The translations under genes and the position numbers were made by a program. From Candidatus Roizmanbacteria bacterium UBA1450 (GTDB lineage: Bacteria > Patescibacteriota > Microgenomatia > UBA1406 > GWC2-37-13): a stretch of DNA of 64,000 bases. Under the pieces are notes generated by a model. It made no database searches. It had not been told where the DNA came from and saw only the letters and a program-made list of their open reading frames with translations. Positions 51,621 to 60,378 of this stretch are shown here, in pieces (position 1 is the stretch's first letter; each line of letters starts with the position of its first letter). The stretch is from contig DCTC01000001.1 in assembly GCA_002329205.1 (NCBI GenBank), positions 706,623 through 770,622 on the forward strand, given 5' to 3'.

Positions 51621-52691
51621 ATGAAAAGAATAATCCTGTTTATAACTTTGGGAGTAACAATGCTTGCGGTTAGCAGTATTTATTACTTCAATAATTCGTC
51701 TCGATTTGCCGAAAAAGCCCGAGATAGAATTAATGAAACTTTGCAAGAGGTACAAACCGCAACGGCTCATCCGCTTTCTATTGAGGCTTTGCGTCTTATT
51801 GAAACTCCCGGAAGTGAATTGGTCATCGAAGAAACGTTGCCTTCCGGAACGAACTATTACCGCTATATTGCGTCATATAGCTCTGACGGACTCAAACAGT
51901 ACGGTCTGCTCACTATCCCGTTTGGAGAAAAACCTGAATCAGGTTGGCCTGTTATTATATTCAATCACGGATATATTCAACCCTCACAGTATCGAACAAC
52001 TGAACGCTATATAGCGTATACAGATGCATTTTCCCGAAACGGATATATCTTATTTCGTCCGGACTATCGGGGTCACGGGAATTCTGAGGGGACAGCAGGT
52101 GGCGGGTATAGTTCAAATGATTATACAATTGATGTGTTAAATGCACTTGCATCAGTGAAAAAACATCCGGATGCGGATCCTGAACGAATCGGCATGTGGG
52201 GGCATTCGATGGGCGGGCATATTACGCTCCGTGCTATGGTCGTACGAGAAGATATCAAAGCAGGGGTTATCTGGGCAGGTGTTGTCGCTTCATACCCTGA
52301 CCTACTGTACAATTGGCACAGAAGAGGGTCTACCATTACGCCTACGCCGGGTTTGACAATCACAAGTACCAGAGGCGGCAGATGGCGTCAAGCATTGATT
52401 GATCAATTCGGAACTCCTACGGACAATGCTGCATTTTGGAATTCAATTTCGGCAACAGCGTATCTCCAAGATATTTCAGGACCAATCCAGCTTCATCACG
52501 GAACAGCAGATACATCGGTGCCTGTTGCTTTTTCGGAAAAGCTTCATGATCTGCTGGAAGAATCCGATAAAGAATCTGAATTGTACATATATGAAGGAGA
52601 TGACCACAATATTTCTGCAAGTCTCTATACCGCACTTGAAAGATCAGTTTCTTTTTTTGATACGCATGTGAAAGATGAAAAAAGACTATAA
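51621..52691 (+). CDS. Secreted or anchored alpha/beta hydrolase, paralogue of 49622
   Basis: The product has 356 residues. Signal anchor at about 2-22. Hydrolase motifs: FNHGYIQPSQYRTTERY, RPDYRGHGNSEG, nucleophile GMWGHSMGGH, DTSVPVAF and terminal His in EGDDHNIS. It shares these blocks with 49622, including order and spacing, so the two are a duplicated pair flanking the HxlR-cupredoxin genes. The S9/dienelactone-hydrolase type suggests ester or peptide cleavage outside the cell membrane. Its 3' end overlaps the C39-like peptidase gene by six bases. Confidence 0.85.
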   Translation: MKRIILFITLGVTMLAVSSIYYFNNSSRFAEKARDRINETLQEVQTATAHPLSIEALRLIETPGSELVIEETLPSGTNYYRYIASYSSDGLKQYGLLTIPFGEKPESGWPVIIFNHGYIQPSQYRTTERYIAYTDAFSRNGYILFRPDYRGHGNSEGTAGGGYSSNDYTIDVLNALASVKKHPDADPERIGMWGHSMGGHITLRAMVVREDIKAGVIWAGVVASYPDLLYNWHRRGSTITPTPGLTITSTRGGRWRQALIDQFGTPTDNAAFWNSISATAYLQDISGPIQLHHGTADTSVPVAFSEKLHDLLEESDKESELYIYEGDDHNISASLYTALERSVSFFDTHVKDEKRL

Positions 52692-53783
52692 TGATTCAAG
52701 TCGTTGACGAGCCGCATCGGAATTGTTTTTATAATATACGGCTTTCTCATATTCTTGTCGGGCTGATTCTGTCTCTCCCTGTTTGTTGTAGCTGTCTCCG
52801 CGGATAATATATGCTTCTGAATATGCACGGTTCTGGTTATTGAGAATGTTGTCTGTAATCTCAAACACTTTTTCATAATTTCCGACTTCATAATATGCTT
52901 GTAGGGGTTCAATCTGGTACCAAAGAGTCCGGAACGGCAGCCGCGAAGCGACAGCTTCATATTCCCGTATTGCATCTTCGTATTGACCTAAATGATAGTA
53001 GGCGACTGAAAGGTTAAACCGGCTCGTCACATTTTCAGGATCAACCTCCAATTCCTGCAAAGCATTTTCTTTTGCATGCATCCAGGCGATTTTTTTATCT
53101 GCTTCATCTCCAAGAATTCGTTCAGTAATATCCTGTTTTTCGCTGGGAACAAGAACTAGATATTCATAATTAAATTTACTCCATAGTTCATTAAACTCCT
53201 CGTAGGAATATCTTAGATTGGGTCCTTGGTAGGAATCATCCTGGATTATTTCCTTCGTCCGATCGTCATAACCTTTGACGACCCGGTAGTGTCCGATATC
53301 ATCATTCGTCTCGAGCCATGTACGAGTAATCACCGGGATATCGTTTGCAATGAATTTTTTGAGCAGAGTTATATCTCCATGCGGCCGATGATAGGGGACA
53401 AGATCATAGTCTGTTGCTTTTACTCCCATTTCTTCCAAAGTCACGGATTTGTCATCGTTATCTCCCTGTGGATTTTGATACGGTCGCAATTCCCGTCCGA
53501 GTTCATCCTGAGAAATCTGAATGTTGTAATATGAGAGAGCCATAGAAAGCGACGCCGGTCCGCAGTTATTGAATGACTGATAAATGTGATACTTGTTTTC
53601 CAGTACTTTTTGATCCGGAATCGGTGTGTTTTGTTCTTCGGTGATTTCATTTTCCTTCACGGGAGATTCCTGCGGGGCACTTTGACCGAGGGATTGGTTG
53701 AAGGCAAGTTGTCCGCTTTCCAGGAATATGATAAGAGCCCCAATAAAACCTATTATGAGAATTGTGAGAAATTGGTTCCGCAT
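52686..53783 (-). CDS. C39-like cysteine peptidase with TPR repeats
   Basis: The product has 365 residues from this start (370 from an earlier ATG). A membrane anchor (about 6-22) and a Glu/Pro linker lead to a C39_2 papain-like domain with Cys74 (FNNCGPASLSMAL), His165 (DIGHYRVVKGYD) and a downstream Asp. Three TPR-like repeats (about 230-365, e.g. LSVAYYHLGQYEDAIREY, QAYYEVGNYEKVFEI) end the protein. C39 peptidases cut at double-Gly leader sites or peptidoglycan-linked peptides. The TPRs would bind a partner. Confidence 0.85.
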   Translation of the reverse strand: MRNQFLTILIIGFIGALIIFLESGQLAFNQSLGQSAPQESPVKENEITEEQNTPIPDQKVLENKYHIYQSFNNCGPASLSMALSYYNIQISQDELGRELRPYQNPQGDNDDKSVTLEEMGVKATDYDLVPYHRPHGDITLLKKFIANDIPVITRTWLETNDDIGHYRVVKGYDDRTKEIIQDDSYQGPNLRYSYEEFNELWSKFNYEYLVLVPSEKQDITERILGDEADKKIAWMHAKENALQELEVDPENVTSRFNLSVAYYHLGQYEDAIREYEAVASRLPFRTLWYQIEPLQAYYEVGNYEKVFEITDNILNNQNRAYSEAYIIRGDSYNKQGETESARQEYEKAVYYKNNSDAARQRLESL

Positions 53784-53829
53784 GCCGTATTTTAGCAAAA
53801 TAGAAAAAGATTTTGATACAATGGCATGT

Positions 53830-54420
53830 ATGAAAAAGGTAATACCGTTAGTAAGTGTTGTTGTATTGATTCTTGCAGGTATATTATTTACTCAGGTTCA
53901 AAGCATATCGAAACCGCTGTCCGGAGATGATGTTCCGAAACCGGCATACTGGTTTATGCTTCATCGCAAATCCAATATAGAATATCTCTATTTAGGAGAA
54001 CCGGGTAATCAGCAGAAAAGCCAGCTCATAAAAAAATTTCAGGTAAAAACCGGTATACCGGGCGAACGACCGACGCCTTTGCCTGAGTTGGTGGGACGTG
54101 AGTATTGGGTGCTTACGGACAAAATGGAAGCATTCAACAATCCGGAAACAGCTCCCTATTTTTTGGTACTCGACGTGCCGACTCCATCAGAGCCGCCTTT
54201 TGGTCCCGAGCCTTACCTTGAATGCTCTGGAGAGCAGTGTAACTGGGAGCTACCTGGGTATTTTGGACTGCACGGAATAGCAGGCAATCCGGATAAATTG
54301 TCAGATGAAGATCCAGGAAGCTCAGGCTGTGTACGGCATACGGATGAAGATATTACGTATTTGTATGAACTCCTTGATCCGGAGTCAGGAGAGATCAGAT
54401 ACTATGTGCGGGATATTTGA
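53830..54420 (+). CDS. L,D-transpeptidase (YkuD domain)
   Basis: The product has 196 residues. A signal anchor (about 4-22) precedes a YkuD domain, with the active site split as FGLHGIAGN (His148) and DPGSSGCVRHTDEDI (Ser165, Cys167, Arg169). It makes 3-3 peptidoglycan cross-links or attaches proteins. The region is short and has an acidic tail. The start at 53830 is seven bases after a TACAAT box; an ATG nine bases upstream overlaps that box and is rejected. Confidence 0.9.
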   Translation: MKKVIPLVSVVVLILAGILFTQVQSISKPLSGDDVPKPAYWFMLHRKSNIEYLYLGEPGNQQKSQLIKKFQVKTGIPGERPTPLPELVGREYWVLTDKMEAFNNPETAPYFLVLDVPTPSEPPFGPEPYLECSGEQCNWELPGYFGLHGIAGNPDKLSDEDPGSSGCVRHTDEDITYLYELLDPESGEIRYYVRDI

Positions 54421-54950
54421 AATGATTGAGAAAAATTAACTACATTCTCGATAAACCGTTCCCGATCCAGGGGGAGATTCTGTGCTTCAATGTGTGCGAG
54501 AAGTGATTCCAGATACCAGTTCTCGTTGCCGTTTATTTGATACATATCCCGCAACGGTTCAAAACCTTTTCTTTCAAACGGTTTCATCAGAAGTGGCCTC
54601 ATAAGAACTCCTCCATAAAACATAAAGTGTTCATTGCGGAGATGATAATAAGCACGCAATCTTTCGGCATGTGAAAGGGTATTTGCAGCCACAAAACCGG
54701 CAATTTCTCCGGTCAGACATAATGATGTTTTCGAACCCATCATCTGATCACCGATTCTTCCTTTTTGTACGACGTCAGTATTCCAATACATGGACGGATT
54801 ATCGATACTGACTACGGAAATTTTTTTTGGTTGAGTTTGTTCGGCGCTCATGGAGTGGAAATACTCAAGCCAACGCCATTCGGAGTCCTGACAGGTGGGA
54901 GCGACATCAATATATCCGGGGAAATGTGGTCGTAGTTCTGAAAATGACAT
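54402..54950 (-). CDS. Hypothetical protein (182 aa)
   Basis: A soluble protein with no signal peptide. It has mixed helices and strands, with segments like KISVVSIDNPSMYWNTDVV and HAERLRAYYHLRNEHFMFYGG. The family is not recognised. The 3' end overlaps the L,D-transpeptidase gene by 19 bases, so the two are convergent. The next upstream gene is separated by a strong stem-loop, so it is likely transcribed alone. Function unknown. Confidence 0.5.
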   Translation of the reverse strand: MSFSELRPHFPGYIDVAPTCQDSEWRWLEYFHSMSAEQTQPKKISVVSIDNPSMYWNTDVVQKGRIGDQMMGSKTSLCLTGEIAGFVAANTLSHAERLRAYYHLRNEHFMFYGGVLMRPLLMKPFERKGFEPLRDMYQINGNENWYLESLLAHIEAQNLPLDRERFIENVVNFSQSFQISRT

Positions 54951-54994
54951 ATAAATAAAAGGAAAAATGAGGGAAGGCGCTCTGAAATAGAGCA

Positions 54995-55019
54995 GGGAGG
55001 GGGCCGGAGGCCCCCTCCC
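54995..55019 (-). terminator. GC-rich stem-loop
   Basis: GGGAGGGGGCC and GGCCCCCTCCC form an 11-bp stem around GGA. It lies downstream of the minus-strand gene at 55049. There is no clear T-tract, so it may be a terminator or an mRNA-stabilising structure. Confidence 0.6.
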
Positions 55020-55048
55020 ACAGGCAAATGAAAAGTCATGCGGGCATG

Positions 55049-55645
55049 TTAGTCTGCGGTGAGCATTGACTCAAGCCGGTCGTCATACGCTCGAAGAACA
55101 CGTTCAATATGTCCCAAGTCACAGGCAGGGTTACCGCAATTGCAAAGCGGTTTGTCGGGATCAAATTGATAGTCTTCAACGTGTTCGCGAACCATGTCAA
55201 GTACAAGCTTATGGACACGATGCTCATTGAGCCTCGTGTGAAGTACGAGCGCAGCAAGTCCAAGATCCGGAAAGGTTGAAATATCACGGCGATCGAACAT
55301 CTTCAAGACTTCCTCGACTGAAGGTCTGGCACGGGTTTTCCCTTGCCGAAACCCTTTTGCAAGAGCATCAAAGAGCGTTGATCGCGCCGGATGTCCATTT
55401 CCGTTACTTGGGGTGTCTGGCACAATATCGATCTCGATTGCAGCCGCTATAACGAACTCTTCGCCATCAGCGACTTCCCTAGAAACCAATTGTGACTCGA
55501 TCTGGTTACGCAATTGCATCAAGGTTTCTTGGTTCATCTCTTGATACAGGGGATTAGGTACCCAGAAGGTTGCCGCTCTGCGTTGCCCTTTGACAACGAA
55601 CGGAATTCGGATCGGAGCGTGAGTTTGAAGCAATTCGTCTGACAT
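55049..55645 (-). CDS. Hypothetical protein with CxCx4C-x3-H cluster
   Basis: The product has 198 residues, soluble. The N-terminal half has IRIPFVVKGQRRAATFWVPNP and a helix ETLMQLRNQIESQLVS; the middle is acidic; the C-terminal part has LCNCGNPACDLGHIERVLRAYDD. The cysteines and the His could form a small zinc site. The family is not recognised. AGGAGG at seven bases before the ATG is one of the best ribosome-binding sites here. The base composition is richer in GC than its neighbours, which could mean foreign origin. Confidence 0.55.
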   Translation of the reverse strand: MSDELLQTHAPIRIPFVVKGQRRAATFWVPNPLYQEMNQETLMQLRNQIESQLVSREVADGEEFVIAAAIEIDIVPDTPSNGNGHPARSTLFDALAKGFRQGKTRARPSVEEVLKMFDRRDISTFPDLGLAALVLHTRLNEHRVHKLVLDMVREHVEDYQFDPDKPLCNCGNPACDLGHIERVLRAYDDRLESMLTAD

Positions 55646-56093
55646 GTTGTCCTCCTTAGGACTTGATACAACAGTGGATTATAGTTGCGTTTCGAGTATA
55701 GACTCTCAACGGCGGTCATTGAGGATTTCTCCTCTCAGTTCATGATTGTCGAAAAGACATTCATCAGGTCTCCTGCAGGACCTGTCCCCATTAGTCTGTC
55801 AGGCATGTTCCTTTCATTTGGGATTGATATGGAAAAAATGAGCACGGGTTGTTCCAGTGCCTGACGTAAGTCTTATAATCTAAGGCTTATCTCAAGCACC
55901 GGAATTGTGTTCTTTTTTAATATATCTCCTTCCCTCTTTGTAAAAGTACTACGATTTATTACGTCAAAAGAAATGCGAATTTCTTAAGTAAATAAACCTA
56001 TAATATTATAGCACACTGGGTGTGTAATTCAATTGGAGTGTCACCTTCCAAGAGCAGAGGTTGAAGTGCACGTCTCATACAAGATAGGAGTAC
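55646..56093. other. Structured intergenic region with tRNA-Gly-like relic
   Basis: No gene is found in these 448 bases. They contain a stem CAGGTC/GACCTG near 55765-55784, an 8-bp inverted repeat GTCAGGCA/TGCCTGAC (55798-55805 and 55858-55865), a TATAAT box near 55872, and a second TATAAT box at 55999-56004. After the second box, 56018-56078 resembles tRNA-Gly (TTCAATTGG, anticodon loop CTTCCAA), but the anticodon and T stems do not pair. A noncoding RNA or decayed tRNA is possible. Confidence 0.4.
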
Positions 56094-57917
56094 TCAGCTT
56101 CTCTTTGCAACACGCCGATCGGCGATAGTAAGATGTTTTTTTCTCAACCTTAAATTGTTCGGTGTGACTTCCAGTAGTTCGTCATCTCCGATGATGTCGA
56201 GGTACTGCTCAAGAGAGAGGATGGTAGGGGGCTCCAGAGAAACTTTTACTCCTTCACCAGATGAGCGGTTATTGGTAAGTTTTTTCTCTTTGCAGACATT
56301 GACTTCTATATCACGATCTTGTGATGAAAGTCCGACAACCATTCCTTCATAAATGTTTACTCCCGGTCCGAAGAACATGGTGCCACGGATTTGTGCATTT
56401 GCTAGTCCGTACGTGACGGTCTGACCTGATTGCGTCGCAATGAGAGCTCCGCGTCTGATACTGTCCATATCAGTCCCCACGGGTTCATACCCGAGCAGAT
56501 AGGTGTGCATGACTGCCGTACCGCGGGTATTCGTCAACAGATTACTGCGTATACCTATCAAATTGCGGCTGGATATTTTATAGATTAGTCTGACACCAGT
56601 ATCACCTTGCGGTGTCATATTGCTCATTTTTCCTTTGCGTTTTCCCAGTTCATCGGTTACTTCTCCCATATAATCTTTGTGGACATCAATCGTCAGTTCT
56701 TCATATGGTTCAGATTTGACTCCATCAATTACTTTATAAATAACCTGTGGCTTCGAGACTTCCATCTCATATCCTTCCCGTCGCATTGTTTCGATAAGAA
56801 CAGCAAGATGAAGCTCTCCGCGGCCGCTTACGATAAATGAGGTTGTCTCCTGATCGTCTTCGACACGAAGCCCTAAATCTGTTTCTAATTCTTTATATAG
56901 TCGTGCCCGAATCTGGCGTGAAGTCACAAATTCGCCTTCACGGCCGGCAAACGGACTGGTATTCGGGCCAATTTTTATTTTAATTGTCGGTTCTTCAACC
57001 TGAATTTTGGGTAAATGCTCAGGATGGTCCGGATTGGTGACTGTCTGTCCGATAGTAAGTTCGGGGATACCGGCAAGCGCAGCTATGTCACCTGATACAA
57101 TTTTGTCGGTTTCGATACGTCCCAAACCTTTGCTGGTGAACAGTTTTGTTGCTGTATAGGTCCCGATGACCTGCCCGTCATCGACAAGTGAAATACGTTC
57201 CCCTTTGGAAAGAATCCCACGTGTGACTTTTCCGATACAAATACGTCCGACATACGGGTCGTGATCAACCGTTGAAATCAGCATCTGAAACGGTTTATCT
57301 TCATCTATATGCGTGTTTGGGATTTCTTCTGCTATAGCATCAAGAAGAGGGGAGAGATCTCCAGGCATTTCAGAATCATATTTTTCCGGAATTTCTCGGA
57401 AAGCTTTTCCGTCACGGCCTACTCCATAAAGAGTTGTAAAATTTAAAGCGGCCTCATCTTCAGCAAGATCTAGAAATAGATTTTCCACCTCTCGCTGAAT
57501 CTCGATGGGGCGGGCATCTTTTTTATCAATTTTGTTGATAAAAAGGATAATGCGCAGTTTGGCCTCTAGGGCTTTCTTTAAAACAAAACGGGTTTGAGGA
57601 AGGGGTCCTTCCGCAGCATCCACAAGAAGCAGTGCTCCGCTTGCCATATTCAACACTCGTTCAACCTCACTTCCAAAATCAGCATGGCCTGGTGTATCAA
57701 TGATATTTATACGCTCACTTTTATATTCTATTGCAGTATTTTTAGCCAAAATAGTGATACCTTTTTCCCGTTCAAGGGTATTGGAATCCATAAGAAGCTC
57801 TTCCTGCATCTCTTTTTGGTTGTCTCGAAAGACATGAGACTGCTTTAGCAATGCGTCAACTAAGGTTGTTTTACCATGGTCGACGTGAGCGATAATGGCA
57901 ATATTTCTGATATTCAT
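56094..57917 (-). CDS. typA: TypA/BipA ribosome-associated GTPase
   Basis: The product has 607 residues, the usual length. G motifs: AHVDHGKT (10-17), DTPGHADFG, NKIDKKDARP. The N-terminal GTPase is followed by the EF-G-like domains and the C-terminal BipA-specific domain (TPQGDTGVRLIYKISSRNL..., MHTYLLGYEPVG, RRGALIATQSGQTVTYGLANAQIRG). TypA binds ribosomes under stress and helps 50S assembly at low temperature. A TATACT box precedes the ATG by about 10 bases. It is a good anchor gene for the chromosomal nature of this region. Confidence 0.97.
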   Translation of the reverse strand: MNIRNIAIIAHVDHGKTTLVDALLKQSHVFRDNQKEMQEELLMDSNTLEREKGITILAKNTAIEYKSERINIIDTPGHADFGSEVERVLNMASGALLLVDAAEGPLPQTRFVLKKALEAKLRIILFINKIDKKDARPIEIQREVENLFLDLAEDEAALNFTTLYGVGRDGKAFREIPEKYDSEMPGDLSPLLDAIAEEIPNTHIDEDKPFQMLISTVDHDPYVGRICIGKVTRGILSKGERISLVDDGQVIGTYTATKLFTSKGLGRIETDKIVSGDIAALAGIPELTIGQTVTNPDHPEHLPKIQVEEPTIKIKIGPNTSPFAGREGEFVTSRQIRARLYKELETDLGLRVEDDQETTSFIVSGRGELHLAVLIETMRREGYEMEVSKPQVIYKVIDGVKSEPYEELTIDVHKDYMGEVTDELGKRKGKMSNMTPQGDTGVRLIYKISSRNLIGIRSNLLTNTRGTAVMHTYLLGYEPVGTDMDSIRRGALIATQSGQTVTYGLANAQIRGTMFFGPGVNIYEGMVVGLSSQDRDIEVNVCKEKKLTNNRSSGEGVKVSLEPPTILSLEQYLDIIGDDELLEVTPNNLRLRKKHLTIADRRVAKRS

Positions 57918-58029
57918 AGGAAGTGATAAGTATATCAGAATATATCGAAAATGTCTTCCTTGAATATGTATAAATGTATTCTTACCATCTGCTGCAGTTT
58001 CTGTGCTCGAAAGAGTGCTAGAATGAGGT

Positions 58030-58914
58030 ATGAAGGTACTACAAAATAAACGGGTTCAGCAGTTTCTGCTTCTTTCATTTGGATTAAGTTGGGGAATTGC
58101 AGCTATATATTATTTGGCAGGCGGACGACTCACGTCATCGAGTGCGTTACTCGTGTTATTACTCTATATGTTCATGCCGATGACGGCGGCAATCATTCTC
58201 CAGAAATTTGTGTATAAAGAATCACTTAAAAAACCGTTAGGGATTTATTTCCGTCCGAATAAATATTTTGTAATTGCCTGGTTGTTCCCATTTATAACAG
58301 CGATAGGCACATTGGGTATTGGTCTTCTTATTCCCGGGGTCGAATTTTCACCAGGGATGGAAGGTTTGCTTGAGACGTACGGAAAAGCATTATCTCCTGA
58401 AGACTTGGAATTGATGAAAGAACAAATCGCAGCTGCTCCAATTCATCCGTTTTGGCTGGCACTTCTGCAGGGGATGGTTGCGGCAATAACAGTAAATGCA
58501 ATTGCTGCATTCGGAGAAGAACTGGGATGGCGTGGATTTTTATATAAAGAGATAGGGGAGAGTGGTTTCTGGCAAACATCTGCTTTTACAGGAATAGTGT
58601 GGGGGATTTGGCATGCTCCGATCATAATTCAAGGGTACAATTATCCTGATGCCCCGATACTTGGAGTAGGTATGATGATGATTTTTACGCTTCTTTATGC
58701 TCCGATATTCACGTTTATTCGTATGAAGTCCGGTTCTGTTATTGCCGCGTCTATTTTGCATGGCGCAATCAACGCCAGTGCCGGTTTGGCACTTCTCCTC
58801 TTAAAAGGCGGAAATTCGCTCCTGGTCGGATCATTGGGTTTTTCCGGATTTTGTATGCTTTTATTAGTTGATATTTTTCTTTTTTTCTTCATAAAAAAGC
58901 AAAAAATACCCTGA
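58030..58914 (+). CDS. CPBP family intramembrane metalloprotease
   Basis: The product has 294 residues with about eight membrane spans. The CPBP (Abi) motifs are present: EELGWRG with Glu163, Glu164 and Arg168; FTGIVWGIWHAPI with His195; and SILHGAINASA with another His. These are the metal-binding and catalytic residues of the family, which includes Rce1-type prenyl-protein proteases and bacteriocin-immunity proteins. The substrate is unknown. A TAGAAT box five bases upstream of the ATG indicates a leaderless transcript. Confidence 0.92.
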   Translation: MKVLQNKRVQQFLLLSFGLSWGIAAIYYLAGGRLTSSSALLVLLLYMFMPMTAAIILQKFVYKESLKKPLGIYFRPNKYFVIAWLFPFITAIGTLGIGLLIPGVEFSPGMEGLLETYGKALSPEDLELMKEQIAAAPIHPFWLALLQGMVAAITVNAIAAFGEELGWRGFLYKEIGESGFWQTSAFTGIVWGIWHAPIIIQGYNYPDAPILGVGMMMIFTLLYAPIFTFIRMKSGSVIAASILHGAINASAGLALLLLKGGNSLLVGSLGFSGFCMLLLVDIFLFFFIKKQKIP

Positions 58915-58990
58915 GAGAGGGCTTTTGAAAAAAAATTGTCGGAGAAGAGGTTGCAAAAATTTCATAACTATATTAAACTTGCATATAGAT

Positions 58991-59329
58991 ATGAGAAAAC
59001 ACTGTCCCCGAATAGTCATTGAGAATTATTATGAACCGTGCATCCTATACCTCCTCTCTCGAGGGCCGAGTTATGGATATAAAATTCAACAACATATCGA
59101 GACTCAATTAAGTTGTGGGGTAAATATAAGTAACGTGTATCGGTGTCTTTCCCGGTTGCACAAGGAACATTGTGTGACCAAAGCGCATGAGCCAAGTGAG
59201 GAAGGACCAGACAGAGTAGTTTACCGAATCACGAGAGAAGGGAAAACACTACTCAAGGACTGGATTCAGGATTTGAATAAACAAAAACAGATTGTAAACA
59301 AACTCATTAACAGTTGCTCAGAATTATGA
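58991..59329 (+). CDS. PadR-family transcriptional regulator
   Basis: The product has 112 residues. The winged helix is PCILYLLSRGPSYGYKIQQHIETQL with SNVYRCLSRLHKEHCVTKA and the wing RVVYRITREGKTLLKDW. A C-terminal helix dimerises. The start at 58991 gives the normal family N-terminus; a TTG 66 bases upstream is not needed. Its stop codon overlaps the start of the thioredoxin-glutaredoxin gene (ATGA), so the pair is one operon, and a redox- or drug-linked signal is likely (inference). Confidence 0.85.
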   Translation: MRKHCPRIVIENYYEPCILYLLSRGPSYGYKIQQHIETQLSCGVNISNVYRCLSRLHKEHCVTKAHEPSEEGPDRVVYRITREGKTLLKDWIQDLNKQKQIVNKLINSCSEL

Positions 59330-59895
59330 AAAATATATCTCAAACATCATTTAAAAAAGAAGTCGTTGAACAGAAAGGTTTGGTCGGAGTTATTGTGCAA
59401 ACAGAATGGTGTGAACCATGCAAACATCTGACACCCGTCATTGAGAGCTTGGAAACAGAATATAAAGGCCGAGATCTATCGTTTGTCACGATTGATTTGG
59501 ATTCAAATCCGAGTTTTACATCATATTATCGTATTGCGGGATTGCCGACTGTCATTTTTTTCAAAGACGGGGCAATGAAAGGTCTCTATATGGGAGTCAA
59601 AACAGTAGAGGAATTCCGAGAAATTATTGAAACTATTTTAGAAGGGAAAAAGAAAGTCGGTCCGAAAAGCGTCAAGGTCTTCTCTACTCCCACTTGTCCC
59701 TACTGCCATATGGTAAAGGACTACCTTACTCAAAAAGATATTTCTTTTGAAGATATTGATGTGTCAAAAGATCGGGAATCAGCAATGCAAATGGTACAAA
59801 AATCAGGTCAAATGGGTGTTCCGCAACTTTGGATTGACGGAGAAGTTGTTGTCGGTTACGATACTGCCCGAATTGACCAATTGCTCGCTCAATAA
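59326..59895 (+). CDS. Thioredoxin-glutaredoxin fusion protein
   Basis: The product has 189 residues. Domain 1 (about 1-105) is a thioredoxin fold with Trp28-Cys29-Glu-Pro-Cys32 (WCEPC) and a cis-Pro in AGLPTVIFF. Domain 2 (about 112-189) is a glutaredoxin with Cys124-Pro-Tyr-Cys127 and the conserved VPQLWIDG. No signal peptide is present, so it acts in the cytosol. It can reduce disulfides through two redox centres in one chain. It is coupled to the PadR regulator and convergent with fur. Confidence 0.93.
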   Translation: MKNISQTSFKKEVVEQKGLVGVIVQTEWCEPCKHLTPVIESLETEYKGRDLSFVTIDLDSNPSFTSYYRIAGLPTVIFFKDGAMKGLYMGVKTVEEFREIIETILEGKKKVGPKSVKVFSTPTCPYCHMVKDYLTQKDISFEDIDVSKDRESAMQMVQKSGQMGVPQLWIDGEVVVGYDTARIDQLLAQ

Positions 59896-60309
59896 TTACT
59901 GGCATTTGGGGCATTGACCGTAGAAGGCGAGTGAATGTCTTTTGATATTGTAGGCTGATACTGTGTGTGCTTCTTCCAGAAGAGTATGCTCCGATTCTAG
60001 AGCAATATCTTCAATATTGCCGCAACTAGTACACAACAAATGATGATGGTGAGGCCTGCCTTTCATTTCATAATGAAGTTCTGTGTCTTTGAGAGGTACT
60101 TTTTCGATAATATTTTCTTGAAGTAGAAACTCAAGTTCTCTATAGACTGTTGTGATATTTACTTTTATCCCTATGCGTTCGAGCATGGTATAGAGAGATT
60201 TAGCTGCGATTGGACGATCAGTATTTTCCAGAAGTTCAATGATAGCACTTCGTGCCTGAGTGATTCGATGGCCTTTCTCTTTCAAAGTTTGAAGACTGTC
60301 TGATTTCAT
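59896..60309 (-). CDS. Fur-family metalloregulator
   Basis: The product has 137 residues. The winged helix (about 10-75, TQARSAIIELLENT, ITTVYRELEFL) is followed by the metal-binding dimerisation domain with HHHH at 87-90, Cys93/Cys96 (CTSC) and Cys133/Cys136 (CPKC). This cysteine pattern binds structural zinc in Fur, PerR and Zur. Which metal it senses is not certain; the iron genes at 62007-64000 favour Fe. Its own promoter contains the palindrome TGCAA-N5-TTGCA, suggesting autoregulation. Confidence 0.93.
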   Translation of the reverse strand: MKSDSLQTLKEKGHRITQARSAIIELLENTDRPIAAKSLYTMLERIGIKVNITTVYRELEFLLQENIIEKVPLKDTELHYEMKGRPHHHHLLCTSCGNIEDIALESEHTLLEEAHTVSAYNIKRHSLAFYGQCPKCQ

Positions 60310-60317
60310 ATGTTAAT

Positions 60318-60332
60318 TGCAACTTAATTGCA
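60318..60332. promoter_or_regulatory. Fur-family operator, autoregulatory
   Basis: TGCAA-CTTAA-TTGCA is a perfect 5-5-5 palindrome located just upstream of the fur start. The -10 element TACAAT (minus strand, 60332-60337) touches it, so the operator covers the transcription start. The form resembles Nur/Fur-type boxes. Confidence 0.65.
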
Positions 60333-60378
60333 TTGTACTCTAAATGATCGGTGAATGCAAGAAATTTTCAAACAACTA

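Noticed and set aside
56018..56082. Functional tRNA-Gly gene
   Set aside because: The anticodon stem (GTCAC/GAGCA) and T stem do not pair, so it is at most a relic.
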